A DNA stretch of 64,000 bases from Haloarcula sebkhae (GTDB lineage: Archaea; Halobacteriota; Halobacteria; Halobacteriales; Haloarculaceae): the NCBI RefSeq assembly GCF_014647415.1, contig NZ_BMPD01000008.1, positions 62,001-126,000 of the forward strand, in the 5' to 3' direction. Position numbers and translations under genes: made by a program. Positions 50,002 through 57,322 of the stretch are shown here, piece by piece; position 1 is the first letter of the stretch, and every line of letters starts with the position of its first letter. Under the pieces are notes generated by a model that had not been told where the DNA came from, ran no database searches, and saw nothing but the letters and a program-made list of their open reading frames with translations.

Positions 50002-51354
50002 ATGTCAGAGACAGTGCTGCTCGTGGGTGGCGGCGGCCGGGAACACGCGATTGCGCGCTCGCTCGCGGACTCGCCGGGGGAGCTGTACGCCTGTGCCAGC
50101 AACCGGAACCCGGGCATCGTCGCCCTCGCCGACGGCTTCGAGGCACTCGATACGACCAATCCGAAGGCAGTGACGACCTACGCTCGGGAGGTCGACGCCA
50201 CGCTGGCGGTCATCGGCCCCGAGGCGGCCCTCGCCGCTGGGGTCGCTGACGCGCTGGATGACGCCGGAGTCTACACCTTCGGGCCACAGGAACAGGAGGC
50301 CCGCATCGAGACGGACAAGGCGTTCCAGCGGCGGTTCATGCGCGAACACGACATCCCCGGCTGTCCGGACTTCGAGACGTTCGAGGACATGGAGGCCGCC
50401 TGCGAGTACATCGACGAGTACGACGGCGACCTCGCGGTCAAGCCTGCCGGGCTGACCGGCGGTAAGGGCGTCCGCGTCATCGGTGACCAGTGCACCGTCG
50501 AGGAGGCCAAAGAGTACCTCCGAAGCTCCGACTACGACCGCGTCGTCCTCGAAGAACGCCTCGTCGGCGAGGAGTTCACCGTTCAGGCCTTTGTCGCCAA
50601 CGGCCAGCTGCGTGTCACTCCGGCAGTACAAGACCACAAGCGAGCCTACGAGGGCGACGAGGGGCCGAACACCGGCGGCATGGGGAGTTACTCCGACGCC
50701 AGCCTCCACCTCCCGTTCATGGACGAGGACGACTACATGGACGCCGTCGATGTGCTCCGTGCGACCGTCGAGGCCCTCGACGGCTACAAGGGCGTGCTGT
50801 ACGGCCAGTTCATGCTCACTGAGACCGGGCCACGCGTCGTGGAGTTCAACGCCCGCTTTGGTGACCCCGAGGCGATGAACACGCTGCCGATGCTGAACAC
50901 GGACTTCCTCGACGTGCTGACTGCTGCCCGCGACGGTGACCCGCTGCCACAACTCTCGTTCCGCCCGATGGCGACCGTCTGCAAGTACGCCGTCCCAGAC
51001 GGATACCCGACCGACCCCGACGCCGGGGCGAAGGTGACCATCGACGACGATGTAATCGCCGAAGTCGTCCAGGATCATCGCGAGCAGTCTGGCGACGACG
51101 CGGAGACAGCCCCGGAGGCACTGCTGTTCTACGCCAGCGTCGACGACCGCGAGGACGGCATCTACACGACCACCTCCCGGTCCTACGCCGTTGTTGGCCT
51201 GGCAGAGACGATTAGCGACGCGGAGGCCATCGCCGAGGAAGCGCTGCAGCGGGCCGGTACGGAGGGCCTCCGGGTCCGCCACGACATCGGCAAAGCCGAC
51301 CTCGTCCAGCAGCGTATCGACCACATGGACGACATCCGCGGCGGCGCGGACTGA
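50002..51354 (+). CDS. purD: phosphoribosylamine-glycine ligase
   Basis: The 450-residue protein is an ATP-grasp GAR synthetase: N-terminal VLLVGGGGREHAIARSL, the VIGPEAALAAGVAD segment, the ATP-binding KPAGLTGGKGVRV loop and NTGGMGSYSD in the active site, then EFNARFGDPEAMN. It catalyses the second step of de novo purine synthesis. The length is typical. A TATA-like AATACTTA (49968-49975) lies 26-33 bases upstream of the ATG. Confidence 0.95.
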   Translation: MSETVLLVGGGGREHAIARSLADSPGELYACASNRNPGIVALADGFEALDTTNPKAVTTYAREVDATLAVIGPEAALAAGVADALDDAGVYTFGPQEQEARIETDKAFQRRFMREHDIPGCPDFETFEDMEAACEYIDEYDGDLAVKPAGLTGGKGVRVIGDQCTVEEAKEYLRSSDYDRVVLEERLVGEEFTVQAFVANGQLRVTPAVQDHKRAYEGDEGPNTGGMGSYSDASLHLPFMDEDDYMDAVDVLRATVEALDGYKGVLYGQFMLTETGPRVVEFNARFGDPEAMNTLPMLNTDFLDVLTAARDGDPLPQLSFRPMATVCKYAVPDGYPTDPDAGAKVTIDDDVIAEVVQDHREQSGDDAETAPEALLFYASVDDREDGIYTTTSRSYAVVGLAETISDAEAIAEEALQRAGTEGLRVRHDIGKADLVQQRIDHMDDIRGGAD

Positions 51355-51409
51355 GCGCGCGGCATCGGAGCCGCCGGGTTTGAGTACCGCGGCCCCGTAC
51401 ACGACGGAC

Positions 51410-51928
51410 GTGAGTGGTCCACGACACGACCGGCTGCGCCAGCACCCGACGCCCGGCCTGTACAACTCCCTGTTCCCGTGGCCGGACGCCAAACACCCGC
51501 TCCGGGTGATGATAAACTACGTTGTCATCCTCGTCTGTCGCATCTCGCCAAGTCTCCGGCTCAAGAACTGGCTGCTCTCGCGACTCGGTGTCACTGTCGG
51601 CGACGGTGTCGCGTGGGGGCTGGAGTCGACACCCGACGTGTTCTGGCCCGAACTCATCACCGTCGAGGACCACGCCATCATCGGGTACGACGCGACGCTG
51701 CTGTGTCACGAGTTTCTGCAAGACGAGTACCGGACCGGTGAGGTCGTCGTCGGGGAACGGGCGATGATCGGTGCGGGCGCAATCGTCCTTCCCGGCGTCG
51801 AAATCGGCGCGGGCGCACAGGTCGCGGCGAACTCGCTCGTTACTGCCGACGTGCCGCCGGAAACGACCGTTGCCGGCGTCCCGGCCGAACCGCTGGGCTC
51901 GGACGACGAAACGACCGAAGAACCGTAA
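51410..51928 (+). CDS. hexapeptide-repeat acyltransferase (LbH fold)
   Basis: The 172-residue protein ends in left-handed beta-helix repeats of the hexapeptide type (VVVGERAMIGAGAIVLPGVEIGAGAQVAANSLV pattern, then VPPETTVAGVPAEPL), as in serine O-acetyltransferase and galactoside acetyltransferase relatives. The N-terminus has a moderately hydrophobic helix (about 30-48). It starts at the GTG at 51410, 55 bases after purD, and may be cotranscribed with it. The acceptor is unknown. Confidence 0.82.
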   Translation: MSGPRHDRLRQHPTPGLYNSLFPWPDAKHPLRVMINYVVILVCRISPSLRLKNWLLSRLGVTVGDGVAWGLESTPDVFWPELITVEDHAIIGYDATLLCHEFLQDEYRTGEVVVGERAMIGAGAIVLPGVEIGAGAQVAANSLVTADVPPETTVAGVPAEPLGSDDETTEEP

Positions 51929-51934
51929 CCTCGC

Positions 51935-52729
51935 TTAGCCCCGAACACGGACGATGCCCGTGTTGAAGACGCGCTTGTTCGGGATGATGTACTCCTCGCC
52001 GTCGCTTTCGATACGCGTGACGAGGATGTCGACTTCCTGAACGATGCCGCTCTGGTCGCCGATGACGATTTCGTCGCCGATGCTGTACGGCTCTGTCAAC
52101 AGGAGGTAGAGACCGGCCGCACCGGCTTGCAGGATGTCTTTCAGTGCCAGCCCACAGACGAACACCAGCCCGAACGCGTAGGCCCCGAGGAGGATGAGCA
52201 GGGCGAGGGTTTCGACGCCCAGCTGCCCGAGCGCGATGAGCACTGCCAGGTAGAAGATGCTGTACTTGACGAGTTCGGGCAGGACCGTCGCCTCGGGCAT
52301 CTTGACGCTGCGCAGCCGCTCGGAGACGATGAGTTTGGCCTTGTCGCCCGCGATGAGACCGATGATGACGGCGAACAGGGCGATAAACAGGTCGGGCAGG
52401 AACGACGTGAAGCGGGCCCAGTACAGTTCCGGGTCGGTCAGTTGCGCGATGTTGAGGACGGCGGTGACCGTCGTGATGTAGATGAATAGCGCTGCGAGAT
52501 TCGAGACGATGCCGACGGTCGATGTGCCAAGTCCCCTCGCCGTCCGCTCGAAAGGCGTTCCCTCAACCGCCTCTGGGACACCGAGTTCGCGCATGAACCG
52601 CCGGGACGAGCGCCAGACGAGATAGCCAAGCACGATACCCACAGCCAGTACTACGAGCGAAAAGACGAACGTTCCTTGTGGCGAGAACACCCGCCGTATG
52701 ACCGTCGCCCAGTCGAAGCCGAACTGCAT
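51935..52729 (-). CDS. MscS-family mechanosensitive ion channel
   Basis: The 264-residue protein has an N-terminal helix (about 18-38), three more helices at about 68-90, 105-125 and 145-190 with the pore-lining LLLGAYAFGLVFVCGLALKDILQAGAAG-type segment, and the soluble beta domain typical of MscS (EPYSIGDEIVIGDQSGIVQEVDIL). It should open under membrane tension and release solutes on osmotic down-shock. It starts two bases after dacZ ends on the same strand, so both are made from one mRNA. Confidence 0.93.
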   Translation of the reverse strand: MQFGFDWATVIRRVFSPQGTFVFSLVVLAVGIVLGYLVWRSSRRFMRELGVPEAVEGTPFERTARGLGTSTVGIVSNLAALFIYITTVTAVLNIAQLTDPELYWARFTSFLPDLFIALFAVIIGLIAGDKAKLIVSERLRSVKMPEATVLPELVKYSIFYLAVLIALGQLGVETLALLILLGAYAFGLVFVCGLALKDILQAGAAGLYLLLTEPYSIGDEIVIGDQSGIVQEVDILVTRIESDGEEYIIPNKRVFNTGIVRVRG

Positions 52730-52731
52730 CC

Positions 52732-53541
52732 TCAGTACTCCTCGGGGTCGATCTCGAGGACCAGCTCCCCGCCTTTGAACGCCCGTACGAGCCCGTCGCT
52801 CTCCGAGAGAACAATAGCCGTCGCCATGGTGTCACGGGTGACTGCGCCGGCCGCCATGTGCCGAGCGCCGAGTCCCTTGGGGATATCGACCCCCTCTGCG
52901 GATGGTTCGAGGTACCGATACGCGGAGACGATCTTGCCGGCGTCGGAGATGACGAACGCGCCGTCGAGCCGCGAGAACTCCTTGAGCATCACGTTCACGA
53001 TGGGGTCGCCGACGTGGACGTGGGACTTCTCGAAGGGGTTGTACGACAGCGGCCGGGACTTGTTCATCACCTTACCGGCGTCACCGACGACGAACAGAGC
53101 ACCGACGGGCTTGCCCTTTTGGCCTTTCTTCCCCAGTTCGATGGCCACCTCGAAGACGTCGCGGACGACGCTTGCGTCCGCCCTGGAGTTGACGAACATG
53201 TCGTACACGCCGGAGGGGGAGAAGTCGTTGGTCTGGACCCGAACGATCGTGTTCTCAGACCCATCCAGCACTTCGGTCACACAGAGCACCTCGTCGCCCT
53301 CGTCGACGATGCCCTGCTCCAGCGCGCCCTCGATACCGAAGCGAAGGCGCCCTTCGAGGTCGGTGAAATCAATCGGTAGTTCGACGAACGGCTCCGCATC
53401 GAGGGTGTTCTCCGGCCCGACGACGACGATCTCCTCGTCGACGTCGTCGAACTCCTCGAAGAACGACGCGTTCGGGGAAAACAGGAACACGGCGTCGACG
53501 TCTGCGACCAGGTCTCCGAGCAGGTCGCGCAACTCGTTCAT
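52732..53541 (-). CDS. dacZ: diadenylate cyclase
   Basis: The 269-residue protein carries a DisA_N-type diadenylate cyclase domain in its C-terminal half: DGAFVISDAGKIVSAYRYL and GLGARHMAAGAVTRDTMATAIVLSES contain the DGA and RH-type motifs for ATP. The N-terminal half (about 1-130) is a pyruvate-kinase C-terminal-like domain typical of archaeal DacZ. It makes c-di-AMP, which controls osmotic balance in archaea. The adjacent MscS channel strengthens that assignment. Confidence 0.93.
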   Translation of the reverse strand: MNELRDLLGDLVADVDAVFLFSPNASFFEEFDDVDEEIVVVGPENTLDAEPFVELPIDFTDLEGRLRFGIEGALEQGIVDEGDEVLCVTEVLDGSENTIVRVQTNDFSPSGVYDMFVNSRADASVVRDVFEVAIELGKKGQKGKPVGALFVVGDAGKVMNKSRPLSYNPFEKSHVHVGDPIVNVMLKEFSRLDGAFVISDAGKIVSAYRYLEPSAEGVDIPKGLGARHMAAGAVTRDTMATAIVLSESDGLVRAFKGGELVLEIDPEEY

Positions 53542-53613
53542 TATCAGAACGATGCTGTCTGTCGAAAAAAAGGTTGCGGGCAGTCAGCCACACGTCCGAC
53601 GGCGGGTCACCGG

Positions 53614-54933
53614 TCAGATATCTTTCGAAGGCACTGCCAGCAATTGACCGAACGCGCCGCTCTCCCCGTGGCAGTGACAGTACGTGCCGACGGTGTTGTA
53701 CTCCGTGAGGCCGTCGTGTTCGCCGTCGATGCCGTCGCCGCGGACCACGTCGAAGGCGAACGACGCGTCGTTGCCGAGTGTCGCAGCGGAGTAGTGGAAC
53801 TCGTGTCCGCGCCGGTGCGCTCCGGACGCGGCCACGGCGGTGTCTGACTGCGCCTCCAGCTCCACGTGGTCGAGCGCCTGGTACCGGTCCTGCATCTCGA
53901 TGTTTGCGGGGAGAACCCCGGCCATCTCGTAGGTGTCGCCGTCGGTCGTCGTCAGCGATTCCGACAGCGCCATCAGCCCACCACACTCGCCGTAAATGGG
54001 GACGCTGTCGGCGGCACGACTGGCTAGCTCGTCGAGCGTGCCACCGGTTTCGAGCGACTCGCCGTGGAGTTCCGGATAGCCGCCGGGCAGATATATCGCG
54101 TCGGCGTCGGGGACTGGGTCACCGGCGACCGGCGAGAACGGCTCGACAGTCGCCTCGGACCGGAGCCGTTCGAGCACTGAGGGATAGGTGAAACAAAACG
54201 CGCTGTCCTGTGCAACGGCGACCCGGCGGTCAGCCGGCGAGTCGCCAGTATTTCGCTCCGTAGTCGCGACTTCCGGCGGTGCCCGTGCTGTCTCGACTAG
54301 CCGCTCGACATCGATGGTCTCCGCCGCCGTCGAGAGCGCGTCGCGATTGAGGCCGGCCTCCGAGCCCATGTGGAGCCCGAGATGGCGGTCGGGAATCTCC
54401 AGGTCCGACATCGGCGGAATCCGGCCGAAGTAGGCGAGGTCTTCGGGGAGTGCGTCCCTGATACCGTCGGCGTGTCGGCCGCCGTGAGCGCGCTGTGCGA
54501 GGATACCGGCCACGTCGATATCGACGCCGATGCGGTCGGCGTACTGTGCGAACCCGAGCGCCGTCGCAGCAACGCTTTCCATGCCAGCCTTCGCGTCCAC
54601 GACCAGAACGACCGGGAGGTCCAGCCCCTCGGCGACGGCTGCCGTCGATGTCTTCGTCCCATCGTAGAGCCCCATCACGCCCTCCACGACGCAGATGTCG
54701 CCCGTGCCGCGCCAGTAGGTGCGACACATACCGTCTTCGCCCGCGAGCCAGGGGTCGAGGGTCCGCGACGGCGTGTCGACAAGTGCTTCGTGATGACTTG
54801 GGTCGATGAAGTCCGGACCTGCCTTGGCCGGCTGTGGCTGATACCCGGCGTCTTCAAGTGCTGTCAGGGTCGCCAGCGTCGCAACGGTCTTGCCGACGCC
54901 GGAGCTCGTGCCGGCGAGGACGACCCCCTCCAT
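53614..54933 (-). CDS. cbiA: cobyrinate a,c-diamide synthase
   Basis: The 439-residue protein has an N-terminal dethiobiotin-synthase-like ATPase domain with P-loop AGTSSGVGKTV (7-17), the DPWLAGEDGM switch region and VVEGVMGLYDG, and a C-terminal class I glutaminase-like domain with the Cys in YGECGGLM and a late His-rich YCHCH segment. It amidates cobyrinic acid in cobalamin synthesis. It starts two bases after cobT in the same transcript. The start at 54933 gives MEGVVLAGTSSG directly before the P-loop. Confidence 0.93.
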   Translation of the reverse strand: MEGVVLAGTSSGVGKTVATLATLTALEDAGYQPQPAKAGPDFIDPSHHEALVDTPSRTLDPWLAGEDGMCRTYWRGTGDICVVEGVMGLYDGTKTSTAAVAEGLDLPVVLVVDAKAGMESVAATALGFAQYADRIGVDIDVAGILAQRAHGGRHADGIRDALPEDLAYFGRIPPMSDLEIPDRHLGLHMGSEAGLNRDALSTAAETIDVERLVETARAPPEVATTERNTGDSPADRRVAVAQDSAFCFTYPSVLERLRSEATVEPFSPVAGDPVPDADAIYLPGGYPELHGESLETGGTLDELASRAADSVPIYGECGGLMALSESLTTTDGDTYEMAGVLPANIEMQDRYQALDHVELEAQSDTAVAASGAHRRGHEFHYSAATLGNDASFAFDVVRGDGIDGEHDGLTEYNTVGTYCHCHGESGAFGQLLAVPSKDI

Positions 54934-54935
54934 CG

Positions 54936-55976
54936 TCACGTCCCCTCCTCGGCTGTCGGTGTCGGTTCGTCGCCGATCAGATCGTCGTAGATGGCCGCGA
55001 AGCGGTCCCTGACCTCTGCCATCGGGATGCCGGCGCGGTCGGCGAGTGCCAGCGCACCGCCCATGCCGACCCCCTCCTTGGCCTCGCCGGCGACGAACCG
55101 CTCCATCGCGACGTGGTCGCTCTGGTCGAAGCCGGGGTCCGTCACTGTCAGGTCGAGGTCGAGTCGGTCGGCCGACGCCCGCACGTCGGCGCTCTCGTCG
55201 TCGGCCACGTAGCTCGTCGTCGCCAGTCCGACCGGCCCCTCGTAGCCGCCGTGCCTGACCAGCGCGGCGACGGCGACGCACTGACTGCCGCCGGCAAGCG
55301 TTACGGCGGTATCGTTCTCGACGGCCCCTGCAGTCAGCCCGGCGAGCGTCGCCAGAACGGGATCGCCCATCCGGCGGACCGCCCGCTTCGGTTCGTTTGC
55401 GGCGTCGCCCGGTGCGAGCGAACTGGCCTGCAGTCCCTCGTCGACCAGCGTTTCCTTCTGCGCTGTCGGGTTCTCCGGAAGTGACGAAGAGACCATTCCC
55501 GTTTCGCCCAGTGCACGAAGGACACCGAGCGCCGTCGTCGTCCCGCCGGGAATGGTTTCGCCCAGATACAGTTCGTCGGCCGGGAGCGACTGGCCGAACT
55601 GTCGGGCGGCCGCGAACGCCCCGTGGGCCGTCGGCACCGGGTCCTGCTCCGCGATGTCCTTGCCCGGGCGTGCGCCGACAGAGACTGTCGGTGCCCCGGT
55701 CTTTTCGGCCAAGCCGCCATCGACAACTGTGGCGTCAAATCCCAGGACTTCTCGGACGGCCCGCGTCACCAGCGCTGGCGTCGGACAGCCGCTCGGACTG
55801 ACCGGCGTCACGCCCGTCCGAACTGGTGTGCCGTAGGTCACCAGTTCGGCGTCTGCAGCGGGCGTTACCGACATCAGTTCGGGATCGGCTCCGGCGGCAC
55901 TGATCCCCGCCCGACCTGCGGTTTCCGTGGTTCCTGCGACGAGTGCGAAGCGCGTTCCGCCACCGGGTGAAGTCAT
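54936..55976 (-). CDS. cobT: archaeal CobT-type phosphoribosyltransferase
   Basis: The 346-residue protein matches the archaeal nicotinate mononucleotide-dependent phosphoribosyltransferase family: N-terminal [48 protein letters not shown] and the late [20 protein letters not shown]. It activates the lower ligand for cobalamin. It precedes cbiA by two bases in the same operon. A strong 18-base palindrome overlaps its start region. Confidence 0.88.
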   Translation of the reverse strand: MTSPGGGTRFALVAGTTETAGRAGISAAGADPELMSVTPAADAELVTYGTPVRTGVTPVSPSGCPTPALVTRAVREVLGFDATVVDGGLAEKTGAPTVSVGARPGKDIAEQDPVPTAHGAFAAARQFGQSLPADELYLGETIPGGTTTALGVLRALGETGMVSSSLPENPTAQKETLVDEGLQASSLAPGDAANEPKRAVRRMGDPVLATLAGLTAGAVENDTAVTLAGGSQCVAVAALVRHGGYEGPVGLATTSYVADDESADVRASADRLDLDLTVTDPGFDQSDHVAMERFVAGEAKEGVGMGGALALADRAGIPMAEVRDRFAAIYDDLIGDEPTPTAEEGT

Positions 55977-55994
55977 TGTGATTGCATTATCACA
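55977..55994. promoter_or_regulatory. palindromic operator candidate at the cobT start
   Basis: TGTGAT (55977-55982) and ATCACA (55989-55994) are exact reverse complements around TGCATT, immediately upstream of the cobT start codon at 55976. A TTTAA element follows about 26 bases upstream of the start on the minus strand, so a bound protein would block transcription start or translation. Confidence 0.5.
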
Positions 55995-56062
55995 AGTAAA
56001 CTTTAATACCTTGGTGCCGGGGCGGCGTATGATTTATACCGTGCGCCCGCGGTTGCCCGAAC

Positions 56063-56287
56063 ATGGACGATTTCGACGAACTTCGGTCGTCGTTGACGCC
56101 GCGCGAGGACAACGAGGCGATCGCTTCCTACCAGAACACGACGGCTGTGGCCTGTCCGTCCTGTGAAGAGCCATTCGACGATATGGTCGTCTGCAAGCAG
56201 GAGTTCACCTCCCTCAATCTCGATTTCGAGATGGACCTCTGTACGACGATCAACGACGGGAAGGTCGTGCTGTTCACCCACAAGTAA
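56063..56287 (+). CDS. small Cys-rich protein of unknown function
   Basis: The 74-residue acidic protein has CPSC (about 31-34), then Cys44 and Cys59, a spacing that could bind one zinc. It begins MDDFDELRSSLTPRED and ends in a strand (DGKVVLFTHK). It is divergent from the cobalamin operon. Haloarchaea have many such small zinc proteins; I do not recognise a function. Confidence 0.75.
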   Translation: MDDFDELRSSLTPREDNEAIASYQNTTAVACPSCEEPFDDMVVCKQEFTSLNLDFEMDLCTTINDGKVVLFTHK

Positions 56288-56401
56288 CTGGTCGGAACTG
56301 GGACACGTCGCTGTTGTTTTCTGGTTGCTTTCTGCGTCAATAGCGTGGCGGCTGGGGCTGGTGCGCTACCGAAATCAAATGTGATAATCCCAGCGACGGC
56401 T

Positions 56402-56475
56402 TTTTATACGCCTCCCCTCGTTATCTGAGATAGGCACCATACTGGTGCCGCACCACCCCACCCCCCACCCCACAT
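56402..56475 (+). ncRNA. candidate small RNA: TATA box, hairpin, C-rich tail
   Basis: TTTTATAC (56402-56409) is placed to start transcription near 56430. The transcript would open with a perfect seven-pair hairpin GGCACCA/TGGTGCC (56433-56449, loop TAC), then a C-rich run (56450-56473). The complementary strand of that run has four G-tracts, able to form a G-quadruplex. The rest of 56288-56648 shows no gene. Confidence 0.4.
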
Positions 56476-56648
56476 TCCTTACCTTTCCACTTCCTGTGAG
56501 CCATTGGCTCCCACACTGGCGGTTTTCGATCTCCGATAGCTCATAGTCAACCCGGGGTTGCGGTAGTTCTGGGTAGTCAGCTGTCGGGCCCGACTGGCGA
56601 GTGTGACACCCAGCACCGGCCGCTACGCTCACAGCGAATGTCCGAAAA

Positions 56649-56750
56649 TGGAAGGGGCGGGAGTCGAACCACGCGGAGCCCTTTGCGGGGTAACCACCAA
56701 CCGATTCTGGCATGTTGGTCGGTAGCGCTCTACCACTGAGCCACCCTTCC
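56649..56750 (-). tRNA. aberrant tRNA-like gene (pseudo-tRNA or atypical tRNA)
   Basis: On the minus strand a perfect seven-pair acceptor stem forms (GGAAGGG at 56750-56744 with CCCTTCC at 56656-56650) plus discriminator A. A normal D arm (GCTC AGTGGTA GAGC) and a T arm with TTCGACT follow, the latter with one bulged T. Between them lie about 50 bases instead of 22: an elongated stem (ACC.ACCAAC with GTTGGT.GGT, loop ATGCCAGAATCG) and an extra hairpin-prone arm (CCC/GGG). The loop contains T-GCC-A, reminiscent of Gly(GCC), but no standard anticodon arm or clear intron can be drawn. Confidence 0.5.
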
Positions 56751-56963
56751 AAGCTATCCGTAATACGTTCCTGACAACCAAGTAAGTGATGATTGCGGGT
56801 GTTTCCGCACTCAACGCTCCCGACGTTCGAGTGCCGCTTAGCCGGTCGCTGATCTGTGTCTCACCAGCGGTAGCGCCCAGCGTCGGAGCGGTATCCTTCT
56901 CTGCGGCCTTTCCTATCGGATCCACAACAACTTATTTTGTGCTGGCCGGCGACACCAGTGGAC

Positions 56964-57284
56964 GTGAGCTACACGAAAGTCAACTACACCGACGTGGAAC
57001 CGGTCGCAGATGCAATGCATTTCCTTCGAGACCCGCTGGACTGTGAGCAGGTCGGCGTTACTGTCTTGGACTGTGATGCCGGCTGGACCGGCAAACCGCA
57101 CGACCATGCCGATGAGGGTCACGAAGAGGTGTACATCCTTGTTGAGGGGACAGCCACCGTCGAGGTTGACGGCGAAGACGTGTCTCTCGAAGCGGGCGAC
57201 GCAATCAAGCTTCCGCCGGAGGCCGAACGGACGATTCACAACGGCGAGACAGAGAGCACGTTCGTCCTCGTCGGCGCACCCTAA
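56964..57284 (+). CDS. cupin domain protein
   Basis: The 106-residue protein is a single small cupin: motif 1 KPHDHADEGHEEVYILVEG (about 49-67) with three His and one Glu as metal ligands, and motif 2 LEAGDAIKLPPEAERTIHNG (about 80-99). It could be an enzyme or ligand-binding protein; substrate unknown. The GTG at 56964 gives the usual small-cupin start; a longer frame from 56937 adds nine residues. A TATA-like TTATTTTG lies at 56932-56939. Confidence 0.8.
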   Translation: MSYTKVNYTDVEPVADAMHFLRDPLDCEQVGVTVLDCDAGWTGKPHDHADEGHEEVYILVEGTATVEVDGEDVSLEAGDAIKLPPEAERTIHNGETESTFVLVGAP

Positions 57285-57322
57285 AAATCGCAGAAACAGC
57301 GTCGCAGCCGGTGGTCAGACCG

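Noticed and set aside
50005-51492. 495-codon minus-strand frame antisense to purD
   Set aside because: Shadow frame; purD on the plus strand is certain.
56375-56752. 125-codon minus-strand frame over the tRNA-like gene
   Set aside because: Its start lies in the tRNA-like acceptor stem and the peptide has the Arg/Ser/Gly pattern typical of translated tRNA genes.
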